64,000 nt of DNA from Croceibacterium ferulae (GTDB taxonomy: Bacteria; Pseudomonadota; Alphaproteobacteria; Sphingomonadales; Sphingomonadaceae): assembly GCF_003660445.1 (NCBI RefSeq), contig NZ_QZVQ01000001.1:62001-126000 (forward strand), read 5' to 3'. Position numbers and translations under genes: made by a program. The notes below the pieces were generated by a model, which was given only the letters and a program-made list of their open reading frames with translations, was not told the DNA's origin and did no database searches. Position 1 is the stretch's first letter. Every line of letters begins with the position of its first letter. Positions 30,608-39,220 of the stretch are shown here, in pieces.

Positions 30608-31177
30608 CTAGATCACTGCCTCGATCAGCCCGAGCTCGGCAGCTTCGTTGGCTTCCACGTACCAGTTGGAGGTCGCGCGGCGAAGCACGTCCTCCAGCGA
30701 GACCTGCGACCCGAGCACAAGGGAGGCAAACCCTTCGTTCTGGATGGCGATGGACGCCTCCAGCTCGTTCAGCTTGGCCTGGACCGAGGCGATGCAGGTG
30801 GTGAGCGGGCCATCCAGCTGGAGCGAGGACGACATCAGCCGCTCATGGACCATCAGCCGGGTTCCGCGGGTGAGATAGCGGTTGCTTCGGGCGAAGAAGC
30901 TCATGAAGGTCGTCCCGGCCGAGTAGATCGCTGCTTTTCCTAGAAAAACTATTCGTCGGTTGGGGTAGAGATCGCTGTTGAAGCGCACATCCTCCCCCAT
31001 CAGGCGGGCGATTTCCGGATCGCCGCCCAATGTCGACAGCTCGACGACACACAGGCCGGTGTCTGGGGAGTAACTCAACTGGTCGCGAAAGTTCGAATAC
31101 ATCACTTGATCGACAGGGCCGGTCAAAGTGATCGCCGGCTCCTTGAAGTCGTGCGGTTCTAGCACGGTTTCGGTCAT
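30608..31177 (-). CDS. ClpP/crotonase-fold serine protease-like protein
   Basis: A 189-aa protein of the ClpP/SDH fold. Visible are LGGDPEIARLMG, a nucleophile-like YSAGTTFMSFF segment (candidate catalytic Ser) and MVHERLM (candidate His), then a helix and LGLIEAVI typical of the ClpP end (adjacent region AxxLGLID). The start at 31177 (MTETVLEPHD) is chosen over an upstream frame start because the extra residues are Arg-rich and unlike the family. No signal peptide. It is first in the run with the M61 peptidase, which hints at a shared proteolysis role. Confidence 0.72.
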   Translation of the reverse strand: MTETVLEPHDFKEPAITLTGPVDQVMYSNFRDQLSYSPDTGLCVVELSTLGGDPEIARLMGEDVRFNSDLYPNRRIVFLGKAAIYSAGTTFMSFFARSNRYLTRGTRLMVHERLMSSSLQLDGPLTTCIASVQAKLNELEASIAIQNEGFASLVLGSQVSLEDVLRRATSNWYVEANEAAELGLIEAVI

Positions 31178-31428
31178 GAGAGTTCTCGGTGTAATACTGC
31201 GCCAAAGGAAACGTCCTAACCCACCCCCCACAAGGTGGTTTCTAAATGATCAAATGTCATGTGGTCGGTTGGACAGAACATGTATTTATAACATCTATCA
31301 GCATGTCGGCCAAGATCATCACTTAATACGGGGCGTAGGAACATGCAGGCACCTGCCGCATTGAAGAAGGTGGCAGCGGCATCTGTCCGCGGCCGCTTTC
31401 GCAAGCATAGTCCGCGGAGACCCGTAAC

Positions 31429-31752
31429 TTGATCAAGGTCGTGAACGACACCGCCACCAAGCCTTTCGCTTCTGGTCCGGAAGGGCACCCGTCACGTGTC
31501 CTGCTGTTGCGGAACGAAGGTTCCAGGTCCTTGCAGATCATCGGCGACCTTGCGGCAGGCGATGCCAAGGTCATGCCCGGATGTGCCTTCGAGATCGATC
31601 TTGCTACGTTCGGCGGGGCTGTCCGGGTGACGGTCTGTGATGGTGGCATCCAGGTGGATTGTGCGGGCGAGGCTGCGGGCACGCCCGGCGTCCCGTTCTG
31701 GACCGAGCCGCACCTCGAACAACCGGGCGTGACCGGGCCGGCCGGCCGATGA
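31429..31752 (+). CDS. Unknown protein coupled to the LLM oxidoreductase gene
   Basis: A 107-aa frame with a TTG start (GGAG 9 bp upstream) and no recognised family. It is beta-rich in appearance (RVLLLRNEGSRSLQIIGDL, VRVTVCDGG) and Pro/Gly-rich at the end. Its stop overlaps the LLM gene start as ATGA, which argues that it is translated. Function unknown. Confidence 0.5.
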   Translation: MIKVVNDTATKPFASGPEGHPSRVLLLRNEGSRSLQIIGDLAAGDAKVMPGCAFEIDLATFGGAVRVTVCDGGIQVDCAGEAAGTPGVPFWTEPHLEQPGVTGPAGR

Positions 31753-32717
31753 CGCGCTACGGCTATCATTGCTCGCATGAACAGTTCGGCCCGCGCGAAT
31801 TGCTGGACCGGGTCGTGCAGGCCGAGCAGGCCGGCTTCACCTGCGCGACAGCCTCGGACCACTTTCATCCATGGGGCGAGCAGCAGGGGCAGTCGGGCTT
31901 CGTCTGGTCGTGGCTGGGCGCGGCGATGGAGCGCACGCATATCCCCTTCTGCACCGTTTCGGCACCCGGCTATCGCTACCATCCCGCCATCCTGGCACAG
32001 GCTGGCGCCACGCTGGCGACCATGTACCCGGACCGGCTGTCGATGGCCGTCGGCACGGGGCAGCGGCTGAACGAAGCCATTACCGGGCAACCCTGGCCAC
32101 AGAAGCAGGAGCGTCAGGCCCTGCTGCAGGAATGCGTCGCCATCATGCGGGCGCTGTGGGCTGGCGAGACGGTGACCCATCTGGGGCGGGTCACCGTTCA
32201 GGAAGCGAAGCTCTATACCAGACCCGGGCGGCCACCCTTGGCAATCGGCGCGGCGACCACGCCCGGGACTGCGCGCTGGCTGGGGAGCTGGGCAGACGGC
32301 ATGATCACCGTGGCCGGCGGGCCACCTGCCCAGCTGCGCGCGATCATCGCGGCATTCCGCGAAGGCGGTGGCGACGGCAAGCCGGTGCTGGCGCAGGCGA
32401 AGCTGGCATGGGGCCCCTCGGAGCCGGAGATGCGCGAGGACGCGTTCCGGCAATGGGGCACCAACTTGGTGCAGGGGCAGGTCGTGTGGGAAATCCCCAC
32501 GCCTGCGCAATTCGACGAAGTGGCGCGGCTGCTCGGGCCCGAGGACCTCGACCGCTCGGTACGGGTGTCCACCGACCTGCAGCGCCACGCCGCCTGGCTG
32601 AACGAATATGCCGAGGCCGGACTGGACGCGCTGATCCTGCACAATGTCGGCAGCAACCAGGCCGCCTTCATCGACGCATTCGGCAGCCACGTCCTCCCTC
32701 AGCTGCGGACCGGCTGA
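31749..32717 (+). CDS. LLM-class (luciferase-like, F420/FMN type) oxidoreductase
   Basis: A 322-aa TIM-barrel flavin/F420 enzyme. It begins with the YGYHCSHEQFGP segment, then ATASDHFHPWGEQQGQSGFVW and MAVGTGQRLNE, which closely resemble the G6PDH-type F420-dependent subfamily. The start at 31749 is chosen because translation from there begins at the conserved strand. Sphingomonads are not known as F420 producers, so the cofactor (F420 or FMN) is uncertain. It is convergent with the DAACS gene and overlaps its end by 19 bp. Confidence 0.87.
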   Translation: MTRYGYHCSHEQFGPRELLDRVVQAEQAGFTCATASDHFHPWGEQQGQSGFVWSWLGAAMERTHIPFCTVSAPGYRYHPAILAQAGATLATMYPDRLSMAVGTGQRLNEAITGQPWPQKQERQALLQECVAIMRALWAGETVTHLGRVTVQEAKLYTRPGRPPLAIGAATTPGTARWLGSWADGMITVAGGPPAQLRAIIAAFREGGGDGKPVLAQAKLAWGPSEPEMREDAFRQWGTNLVQGQVVWEIPTPAQFDEVARLLGPEDLDRSVRVSTDLQRHAAWLNEYAEAGLDALILHNVGSNQAAFIDAFGSHVLPQLRTG

Positions 32718-33820
32718 GCTTCCGCCTTCGGCCGACCCGCCACCAGCCGCACGACCGCCAGATCCGCCGTGACATCGCCGATCGTGCGGAAGATGTCCGG
32801 AATGGTCTCCACCGCCAGCAGCAGCGGCAGCAGCTGGATCGGCACGCCCATCGCGAGGCAGACCGGTCCGATGATCGCGAAGAACGAGACCTGCGCGGGC
32901 AGGCCGACGGCCGCGATGCTGACGGCCGCGGCCACGAACGCGCCGGCGATCAGGTCGGCAGCGGTCAGTGACATGCCATGCAGCTGCGCCAGGTAGACCG
33001 CCACCGTGACATTGGCGGCGGCGCTGGCAGCGCGGAAGATCGCAACGGCCAGCGGCAGCACCACGCCGGCGACCTGGCGGTCCACCTGCAACGGGCCGGC
33101 CGCCTCGATCATGGCAGGAAGCGAGGCGAGCGATGACTGGGTACTGGCCGCCACCACCTGCGCCGGAAGCGCGGCGCGGGCGAAAGCCAGCGGCGACATC
33201 CGCCCGGCCAGGGCCGCGATCACACAGGCAAGCAGGGCCGTGATGATGCAGGCGCTCGCCACGAACGCCACGTAGTGCAGCAGCGTGCCTGCCGCGCCCA
33301 TGCCGGTCCGTGATCCGACCGCATACGCCAGGGCGAACACGCCAAGCGGCGCCACCAGCAGCACCCAGTGCACGATTTTGAGCATCGCCTGGACGATCGC
33401 CCGGAAAAAGGTCTGGATGCTGGCCCGCAGCTCCGGCTCGATCCGGCTTGCGGCCAGTCCGAACAGCAGCGCGAACAGGACCAGCGGCACCATCGCGGTG
33501 TCGGCGGCGGCCTTCAGCGGGTTGGCGGGAATGATGTTCTCCAGCCAGTCTGCGGCGGATGCGATGACCGGGCTCTCCCCGCCTGCAAGCTGCAACGAAA
33601 CCGCGCCTGCAGGTACCGGCCAGACCTCCAGCGCCAGCGGCGTCAGCAGGGCGCTGAACAGGCAGACCGCCGGCAGCAGGACCACGAACAACGTCAGCGC
33701 CCGTGGTGCCGCTCGTCCGCCGGCCGCGCTGTCCGCCGCCGATATCACGCCCGTCACCAGCAACGAAAACACCAGCGGCACGACCGTCATCGTCAGGGCA
33801 TCAAGCCACAGCTTGCCCAC
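32699..33820 (-). CDS. Dicarboxylate/amino acid:cation symporter (DAACS), 5' end probably frameshifted
   Basis: A 373-aa frame with the DAACS fold: LDALTMTVVPLVFSLLVTGV, multiple spans, QSSLASLPAM, and the SIAAVGLPAQVSF and IPDIFRTIGDV segments. The visible start (GTG at 33820) drops the first membrane span. A better amino end exists in another frame: from a TTG at 33932, deleting one T from the TTTT run (complement of 33903-33906) yields MTGLSARIPFALILGLVAG, which continues straight into this frame. So the gene probably suffered a one-base insertion or a sequence error. Confidence 0.8.
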   Translation of the reverse strand: MGKLWLDALTMTVVPLVFSLLVTGVISAADSAAGGRAAPRALTLFVVLLPAVCLFSALLTPLALEVWPVPAGAVSLQLAGGESPVIASAADWLENIIPANPLKAAADTAMVPLVLFALLFGLAASRIEPELRASIQTFFRAIVQAMLKIVHWVLLVAPLGVFALAYAVGSRTGMGAAGTLLHYVAFVASACIITALLACVIAALAGRMSPLAFARAALPAQVVAASTQSSLASLPAMIEAAGPLQVDRQVAGVVLPLAVAIFRAASAAANVTVAVYLAQLHGMSLTAADLIAGAFVAAAVSIAAVGLPAQVSFFAIIGPVCLAMGVPIQLLPLLLAVETIPDIFRTIGDVTADLAVVRLVAGRPKAEAQPVRS

Positions 33821-33951
33821 CGGGCTGGCGACAAGCAGGATCGACGCATCCGCGGCGCTGCCTGCAAGAAGCGCTCCGGCAACCAGGCCGAGGATCAGCG
33901 CGAAAAGGGATGCGGGCGGACAGACCGGTCAAAGGCGCCTGGTCCCGGGGC

Positions 33952-34935
33952 TCACCGTTCGTCGATCCTTGTCACGCACGCACCGACCGCCGCGATCCGT
34001 TCGACATCGGCATAAGCGGGCTTGTCGAGTTCATCGCCGAAGATGTCGGGGTCCAGTTCATGGTACCACAAGGAGCAGCCGAGCCCCGGCAGCGCCTGCT
34101 CCAGATGCGGGCGCAGCACATCCTGGCCGTCCACGATCGACACGCCGGTATGCAGGATCAGCCGGCCGCCGGGCGCCAGCTTCCTGGCGCCGGCCACCAC
34201 CCAGTCAAGCGACAGCCGGGCGCCGTAGAGGTCGCCGCCATCGCGATAGGCCCGGCTTTCGGTATCGATCATGAAGGGTGGATGCGTCACGATCAGGTCG
34301 AAGGTGTCCGGCAGATCGGCGGGGGTGGTCGCCTGTATGGTCTGGGCCTGCAAGCCGGCATGTTCCGCATTGATGGACGCCAGGAACAACGCCTTGGGAT
34401 TGATGTCCGCAAGGGTCAGCTGGGCCTGCGGCTGCGATGTTGCAGCCGTGATGCCGCCGACCCCGGTGCCTGCCGCATAATCGAGGATGCGGGCGCCCGG
34501 CGCCAGAGCGGGCGAGCGGGCCACGATCAGGTCGGCAAAGCGGTGGCTGTCCGGACCGAAGAACACCGCGTCCTGCTCCACCGTCGGGTATGCCGAATGC
34601 AGAAACAAGGTGCCCCTGGCAGAGGACACCCGCACGCTGCTCGACAACAGGCCGTCGCTCCGCTGCTCGATCACCCCGGCTGCATCCATCAGGTGGAGGA
34701 TTTCGGCGGCAACGATGTTCGTGGTGAACGGCAGGCTCCAGCCAAGTACGTCGCGCAGCGACCTTGCCAGATGCCGATCGGGGCGGGAGATCACGCGGGC
34801 ATGCGTGCTCGGCGTCGCGGTGACAAATTCGTATCCTGTTGCGTCGAGTTCCCGAAGCAGCGCCAGCAGTGCCTGTCGGCGATCGCCGCCCTCCTGAAAC
34901 GCCAGCTCCTTCGTGGTCACAGGACGAGGGGACAA
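33952..34935 (-). CDS. Class I SAM-dependent methyltransferase (RsmC/PrmC-like)
   Basis: A 327-aa methyltransferase with the SAM-binding motif ILDYAAGTGVGGITAA and the catalytic motif THPPF, a variant of NPPY that fits N-methylation of RNA bases or glutamine side chains. An N-terminal domain of about 150 residues precedes it. The TTG at 34935 is preferred because GGGAGG lies 5 bp upstream. Substrate not determined. It is 20 bp upstream of the symporter's probable original start. Confidence 0.8.
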   Translation of the reverse strand: MSPRPVTTKELAFQEGGDRRQALLALLRELDATGYEFVTATPSTHARVISRPDRHLARSLRDVLGWSLPFTTNIVAAEILHLMDAAGVIEQRSDGLLSSSVRVSSARGTLFLHSAYPTVEQDAVFFGPDSHRFADLIVARSPALAPGARILDYAAGTGVGGITAATSQPQAQLTLADINPKALFLASINAEHAGLQAQTIQATTPADLPDTFDLIVTHPPFMIDTESRAYRDGGDLYGARLSLDWVVAGARKLAPGGRLILHTGVSIVDGQDVLRPHLEQALPGLGCSLWYHELDPDIFGDELDKPAYADVERIAAVGACVTRIDER

Positions 34936-35240
34936 TGCATTCCTCCCTTTAAGCCAGATCTTTCTGGCGAACGGTGGCTGATTGCACCCGTTCCTAAGTT
35001 GATATTTATCGAACATAGTTAATCTATGATAACAGTCATTCTGCAAATCATGGTCCAGCGGGCGGCTTCATGATGTCATTTGTTATTAGCCGATGTGCCA
35101 ACCGATTGAGATGACCTGTGCGCCTCGCAAAGCGCTCACCTTTTCTATTGGGTTACTCCATGTTCTTCGGAACTCGAACCCGATGGGCAGGTTCGCATCG
35201 AAGCAAGGGAGTCTTTGCATCTGAACAGAGGAGAATGAAC
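34936..35240. other. Intergenic region, divergent, nothing recognised
   Basis: About 305 bp between the methyltransferase and the Gly-rich small gene, noticeably AT-richer than the flanks (35000-35110). It should contain promoters for both, but no consensus element could be assigned. Confidence 0.45.
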
Positions 35241-35423
35241 ATGGCAGTAAAGGGTGCAGGCGGTAACCCGGGCGCAGTCACCACCAAAGGCGGCGATGGC
35301 GCAGTCGGCAGCACCGGAACCGGTCGCGGCGGCGGCAATAACGGCCGGGGCAAGCCCTCATCTTCCAAGAAGAAATCTCCAGACAAGGAAGATGGTTCGG
35401 CAGATGCTGGAACGGAGGACTGA
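35241..35423 (+). CDS. Small Gly/Lys-rich, probably disordered protein
   Basis: A 60-aa protein starting MAVKGAGGNPGAVTTKGGDG and continuing with glycine-, serine- and lysine-rich low-complexity sequence, ending in an acidic tail (DKEDGSADAGTED). A GAGGAG ribosome site 6-7 bp upstream supports real translation; an in-frame ATG at 35235 would add two residues. No family known; stress-type KGG/GsiB-like hydrophilic peptides look similar in composition. Confidence 0.55.
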   Translation: MAVKGAGGNPGAVTTKGGDGAVGSTGTGRGGGNNGRGKPSSSKKKSPDKEDGSADAGTED

Positions 35424-35779
35424 AACCTATGTAATACGGCGCCGCCGACGACTTGACCCATAGCAGCGCGGGCCCGCCAGCTTTTCGCGTCAGTTGGGGC
35501 GAAGGCCGCTTGGGCGACATGTCCGGTTGTGTTGCCGCATCGGCTCTCCAGGTCAAATGCGGCAACTCGGCAGCGGGCTTTGATCACATGCAGATCAAAG
35601 CTGTCTTGCACGGCCATTCAGCGCAGTGCGGGCCACTCATGCGCGATCGTCGAGGTCGGACAAACGGGCAGCAGATGCGATGCGGCGGCCACTTAGGCCC
35701 GGCACAATCACCCGGGCGCCCCCTGACGAACAGTTCGCCCCATAGCAGACACTAGCGCGCTTTCTCTGCGCATTCGTGA
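35424..35779. other. Intergenic region, no supported gene
   Basis: About 355 bp after the Gly-rich gene. A 100-codon frame on the plus strand (35453-35755) is rich in Cys, His and Arg in a way typical of a chance frame, and was not accepted. Confidence 0.45.
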
Positions 35780-36250
35780 CTAAGGGGAAAGTTCGTCTTC
35801 AGATCCTATGCGACCGTGCAAGCTTACAAGTGCTGGCAGCCCTCCGTTCCGATGATCTATCAAGGCCCACTCGGGATGACCTTCGGCGGTCATGAAGGAA
35901 GAAAGATAAAGATCATCGGTAAGCGTTAGCATAAGTTCCGGTAGCCGCCCAAATAAAGTCACATCCAGCACTACCTTACCGATCAGTTTCGCTAGCCAAG
36001 GTCTCCAGACCTTTTCCTCGCTGCTACTCCCGCAAGCGATGTAGTCTGCTTCTTCAATCCGCCAGCTCCACTCGATCATCAACGAGAGTTCCCCGTCGGG
36101 ATTGCCGGTTGTTCCATCCTCTCGGAGCTTCGGCGTCAGCTTGCCAAACTCAAGAAAGATTGCAGATCCATGTCCACGCCAAGCGTGCGAAACCGAGATA
36201 CCCTGAAGGGCTTGCTTGTACTTGTCTAGCAGGTGCGCTTCATCATCCAC
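35780..36250 (-). CDS. Orphan hypothetical protein in AT-richer DNA
   Basis: A 156-aa soluble protein (GTG start, no clear ribosome site) with alternating strands and a composition normal for a real protein: ISVSHAWRGHGSAIFLEFG, LSLMIEWSWRIEEAD and LTDDLYLSSFMTAEGHPEWALID. The layout recalls small immunity or DUF6188-like proteins, but I cannot assign a family. Base composition is lower in GC than the surrounding genes, suggesting acquisition from elsewhere. No toxin partner was found. Confidence 0.65.
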   Translation of the reverse strand: MDDEAHLLDKYKQALQGISVSHAWRGHGSAIFLEFGKLTPKLREDGTTGNPDGELSLMIEWSWRIEEADYIACGSSSEEKVWRPWLAKLIGKVVLDVTLFGRLPELMLTLTDDLYLSSFMTAEGHPEWALIDHRNGGLPALVSLHGRIGSEDELSP

Positions 36251-36583
36251 GTCACTGTCTTAGCTTACTTGCGCTTCGTCGCAATGTCCGCTCTCCACCC
36301 TTCACGGCCACCGGGATCGCTGACCCTCACCCTGTCGCAAGACGATCTCCGCCAGGCCGCATTTGGCGCCCTTGCGCAAGTGCTCGCACAACCAGCGCCG
36401 GACGAACGACAAGCGTGAACGCGACCCATCCGCCCTTCCCGACTTCCCGCTCGGCCCGGGCCTGTCCTACACCGCTGCCCTGTGCCATGAAGCCGGGATG
36501 ATCTCGCCTTCCCGCCTCCCTGCCGCCCCTCTGCACCGCCGCACAGGTGCCCTCTTCCCGGCCCCGTCCACCCGCCGCGTGAA

Positions 36584-36605
36584 CAGTGTCAGTTGTGTCA
36601 ACTTC
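36584..36605 (+). repeat. CAGTGTCA-type direct repeat, copy 1
   Basis: CAGTGTCAGTTGTGTCAACTTC: two TGTCA half-sites one helical turn apart. Similar elements occur at 36700 and 38699. Function unknown. Confidence 0.4.
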
Positions 36606-36699
36606 GCCCCGGTACGATATCCAGCCGGCGACCGGAATCCGGCCAGCAGGACGGGGGCAACGCCACAGCTTCTCCTCCGTGTTCAAGCAACTCCCTGCA

Positions 36700-36722
36700 C
36701 AGTGTCACCTGTGTCACCCCCC
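36700..36722 (+). repeat. CAGTGTCA-type direct repeat, copy 2
   Basis: CAGTGTCACC-TGTGTCACC followed by a C run, ending about 20 bp upstream of moaC. It matches the copy inside lexA at 38699-38721 at nearly every position. Confidence 0.4.
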
Positions 36723-36742
36723 AATGCCGGCGGGGTCGTCCG

Positions 36743-37231
36743 ATGACCGGCCTCACCCATCTGGACGAGACCGGCGCCGCGCGGATGGTCGATGTCGGCG
36801 GCAAGGCGCAGACCGCACGCTCCGCCACCGCCACCGGCCGCATTCGCATGTCGACAGAGGCGCTGGCCGCCATTCGCGACGGTAGCGGGCCGAAGGGGGA
36901 CGTCCTTGCCGCCGCGCGCATCGCCGGCATCATGGCGGCCAAGCGCACGGGCGAGCTGATCCCGCTATGCCATCCGCTGGCGCTGGATAGTGTCAGCGTG
37001 GACTTCGCCTTCGTCGATGACTGCACGCTGGCGGTCACCGCCCGCGCCTCGCTCACCGGCAGGACGGGCGTGGAGATGGAGGCGATGACCGCCGCCTCGA
37101 TCGCCCTGCTGACGATCTACGACATGGCGAAAGCGATCGACAAGGGCATGGTGATCGACGGGGTCCGCCTGCTGGAGAAGACCGGCGGCAAGAGCGGCCA
37201 CTGGCGCGCGGCCCCGGACATGCCCGCATGA
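36743..37231 (+). CDS. moaC: MoaC, cyclic pyranopterin monophosphate synthase
   Basis: Converts 3',8-cyclo-7,8-dihydro-GTP to cyclic pyranopterin monophosphate in molybdenum-cofactor synthesis. It is 162 aa with the family landmarks [53 protein letters not shown] and KTGGKSGHW. The ATG at 36743 is the position where the conserved start [11 protein letters not shown] begins. It overlaps moeA by 4 bp. Confidence 0.96.
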   Translation: MTGLTHLDETGAARMVDVGGKAQTARSATATGRIRMSTEALAAIRDGSGPKGDVLAAARIAGIMAAKRTGELIPLCHPLALDSVSVDFAFVDDCTLAVTARASLTGRTGVEMEAMTAASIALLTIYDMAKAIDKGMVIDGVRLLEKTGGKSGHWRAAPDMPA

Positions 37232-38412
37232 CCCCGCCGATCCCGCTGGAGGAGGCGCAGCACCGGCTGCTTTCCGGCGTCACTCCGCTGAATATGGAAG
37301 AGGTCGCCACCGAAGCTGCCGCGGGCCGCCACCTGGCCGCCCCGCTGGTGGCTCGCCGCACCCAGCCCGCCGCCGATCTGTCCGCCATGGATGGCTATGC
37401 CATGCGCGGTGACGATCTCGCCGGGCCGTGGTCCGTGATCGGCCGCAGCGCCGCGGGCCGCCCGTTCGGTGGTCCGCTTGCGCCGGGGCAGGCCGTGCGC
37501 ATCGCCACCGGCGCGCTGCTGCCCGCCGATGCCAGCGCCGTGCTGCTGCAGGAGGAGGCCGCACGTGATGGCGACAGCCTGACCCTGCTGGCCGACGGGG
37601 CGTGCAGCCCCCGCCATATCCGCCGCGCCGGGTTCGACTTCGCCGCCGGTACCCCGCTGCTGCCCGCCGGCACCAGGATCGGCGCCGGCCAGATCGCGCT
37701 GGCGCTCTCCGCCGGTCACGCCACCCTGCCCGTCGGCCGCCTGCCGCGGCTGGCGGTGCTCGACAGCGGGGACGAACTGGCCCGCGACCCTGCCGCCTGC
37801 GCCCCGCACCAGATCCCAGCCAGCAACGGCGCCATGCTCGCCGCCATGGCCGCGCCCCATGCCGGCGCGATCACCCGCATCGGGCCGGTGGCGGATACGC
37901 TGGAGGCGCTGGCCGCGGCCCTGGCCGGGGCGGAGGATGCCGACGTGCTGGTCACCAGTGGCGGTGCCTCCGTCGGCGATCACGACCTGATCCGCCCGGC
38001 GCTGGAAGCCTGGGGTGCGCAGATCGCCTTCTGGCGCGTGGCGATCCGCCCGGGCAAGCCGCTGCTGGTCGCGCGGCGCGGCCCCCAGTGGATCATCGGC
38101 CTGCCGGGCAATCCGGTGTCGAGCTACGTCACCGCCGTGCTGTTCCTGCTGCCGCTGCTGCGTGCGCTGGCCGGGGCAGCCGATCCGCTGCCGCGCAGCC
38201 TGCACCTGCCGCTCGCCGCGCCGCTGCCGGCGGCGGGCACCCGGACGGAGTTCGTCCGTGCCCGGCTGACCGACGCTGGCGTGCTGCCCGCGTCCGAACA
38301 GGACAGCAGCGCGCTGCTGTCCCTGGCCGGCAGCGACGCGCTGATCCGCCGGCCGGCCGGCAGCGTGGCCGCCCGTGCGGGCGAGATGGTGGCGGTGCAC
38401 CTGCTCGCTTGA
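37228..38412 (+). CDS. moeA: MoeA, molybdopterin molybdenumtransferase
   Basis: Inserts molybdate into adenylylated molybdopterin. It is 394 aa with [10 protein letters not shown] near the start, the [11 protein letters not shown] molybdopterin-binding loop and the [11 protein letters not shown] motif. It is coupled to moaC (ATGA) and lies 74 bp upstream of lexA. Length is typical. Confidence 0.95.
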   Translation: MTPPIPLEEAQHRLLSGVTPLNMEEVATEAAAGRHLAAPLVARRTQPAADLSAMDGYAMRGDDLAGPWSVIGRSAAGRPFGGPLAPGQAVRIATGALLPADASAVLLQEEAARDGDSLTLLADGACSPRHIRRAGFDFAAGTPLLPAGTRIGAGQIALALSAGHATLPVGRLPRLAVLDSGDELARDPAACAPHQIPASNGAMLAAMAAPHAGAITRIGPVADTLEALAAALAGAEDADVLVTSGGASVGDHDLIRPALEAWGAQIAFWRVAIRPGKPLLVARRGPQWIIGLPGNPVSSYVTAVLFLLPLLRALAGAADPLPRSLHLPLAAPLPAAGTRTEFVRARLTDAGVLPASEQDSSALLSLAGSDALIRRPAGSVAARAGEMVAVHLLA

Positions 38413-38436
38413 CGATGCGGCGCGAGTTGCCTACTT

Positions 38437-38451
38437 GTTCCTTATCCGTTC
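38437..38451 (+). promoter_or_regulatory. Alphaproteobacterial SOS box (LexA operator)
   Basis: GTTC at 38437-38440, seven bases, GTTC at 38448-38451: a perfect GTTC-N7-GTTC direct repeat, the LexA site of alphaproteobacteria. It lies 35 bp upstream of the lexA ATG, so lexA is autoregulated. Confidence 0.85.
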
Positions 38452-38486
38452 ACGAAACGGCCGGTCAAATGTGGGAAAGGCGCCCG

Positions 38487-39191
38487 ATGCTCACCGCCAA
38501 GCAGCACGAACTGCTCCAGTTCATCCAGCAGCGGCTGGAGGCGACCGGCATCTCGCCTTCGTTCGAGGAGATGAAGGAAGCCCTGGACCTGCGCAGCAAG
38601 TCCGGCGTGCACCGCCTGATCTCCGCGCTGGAGGAACGCCAGTTCATCCGCCGCCTGCCCAACCGGGCGCGCGCGCTGGAAGTTCTGCGGCAGCCGGACA
38701 ATGTCACCCGTGTCACCCCCCCTGTTGTCGCGGCAAACGATCGCGCTCCGGCCAAGGATGTGGTGTCCGCGCGCACCCCGCGCCTCGTGCCGCCGCCGGC
38801 CAATGATGTGGTGGAGGTGCCCCTGCACGGCCGCATCGCCGCCGGCCTCCCGATCGAGGCGATGGAGGACCACCAGGTCCTGCCCGTCCCCGCTGCCCTG
38901 CTCGGCGCGGGCGAGCATTATGCGCTGGAGGTGTCCGGCGATTCCATGGTGGAGGCCGGCATCCTGGATGGCGACTACGCCCTGGTGAAGCGCACCGACG
39001 ATGCGCGCGACGGGGAGATCGTGGTCGCCCTGATCCGGGGGGAGGAAGCGACGCTGAAATATCTCTGGCGCGAGAAGGGCGGTATGGTCCGGCTCGACCC
39101 CGCCAACGCCGCCTACGACCCGCAGCTCTACCCCGCCGGCGATGTGCTGGTGCAGGGCAAGCTGGCGGGGCTGCTGCGCCGGTATAATTGA
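38487..39191 (+). CDS. lexA: LexA SOS-response repressor
   Basis: Transcriptional repressor of DNA-damage genes, cleaved on RecA activation. It is 234 aa: N-terminal winged helix ([14 protein letters not shown]...GISPSFEEM), linker, then the S24 peptidase domain with the self-cleavage site Ala119-Gly120 (RIAAGLP), catalytic Ser153 in SGDSM and Lys191 in ATLKYL. The start at 38487 is the conserved MLTAKQ. An SOS box is present upstream. A repeat element falls in the linker coding region at 38699-38721. Confidence 0.97.
   Translation: MLTAKQHELLQFIQQRLEATGISPSFEEMKEALDLRSKSGVHRLISALEERQFIRRLPNRARALEVLRQPDNVTRVTPPVVAANDRAPAKDVVSARTPRLVPPPANDVVEVPLHGRIAAGLPIEAMEDHQVLPVPAALLGAGEHYALEVSGDSMVEAGILDGDYALVKRTDDARDGEIVVALIRGEEATLKYLWREKGGMVRLDPANAAYDPQLYPAGDVLVQGKLAGLLRRYN
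38699..38721 (+). repeat. CAATGTCA-type direct repeat within lexA, copy 3
   Basis: CAATGTCACC-CGTGTCACC plus a C run, encoding the linker residues NVTRVTPP. Almost identical to the non-coding copy upstream of moaC. Confidence 0.4.
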
Positions 39192-39198
39192 CCCGGGC

Positions 39199-39220
39199 GG
39201 GCGCGCCTCAGTGCGCGCCC
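39199..39220. terminator. Hairpin between convergent lexA and the DUF808 gene
   Basis: GGGCGCGC (39199-39206), 6-base loop, GCGCGCCC (39213-39220). It overlaps the last codons of the DUF808 gene. There is no clear T-run on either side, so termination is plausible rather than certain. Confidence 0.45.

Larger units (their letters stand above)
36251..36742. other. Intergenic region upstream of moaC with a repeated motif
   Basis: About 490 bp. It contains two copies of a CAGTGTCA-NN-TGTGTCA element (36584-36600 and 36700-36716). A 44-codon plus-strand frame at 36284-36418 (MSALHPSRPPGSLTLTLSQD...) is protein-like but unsupported. Confidence 0.5.

Noticed and set aside
36284-36418. 44-codon plus-strand frame (MSALHPSRPPG...)
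   Set aside because: No ribosome site or family match; kept only as a note in the intergenic description.
37602-38486. Apparent long extension upstream of LexA in the same frame
   Set aside because: Out-of-frame reading of moeA. LexA starts at its conserved MLTAKQ at 38487, after its own SOS box.
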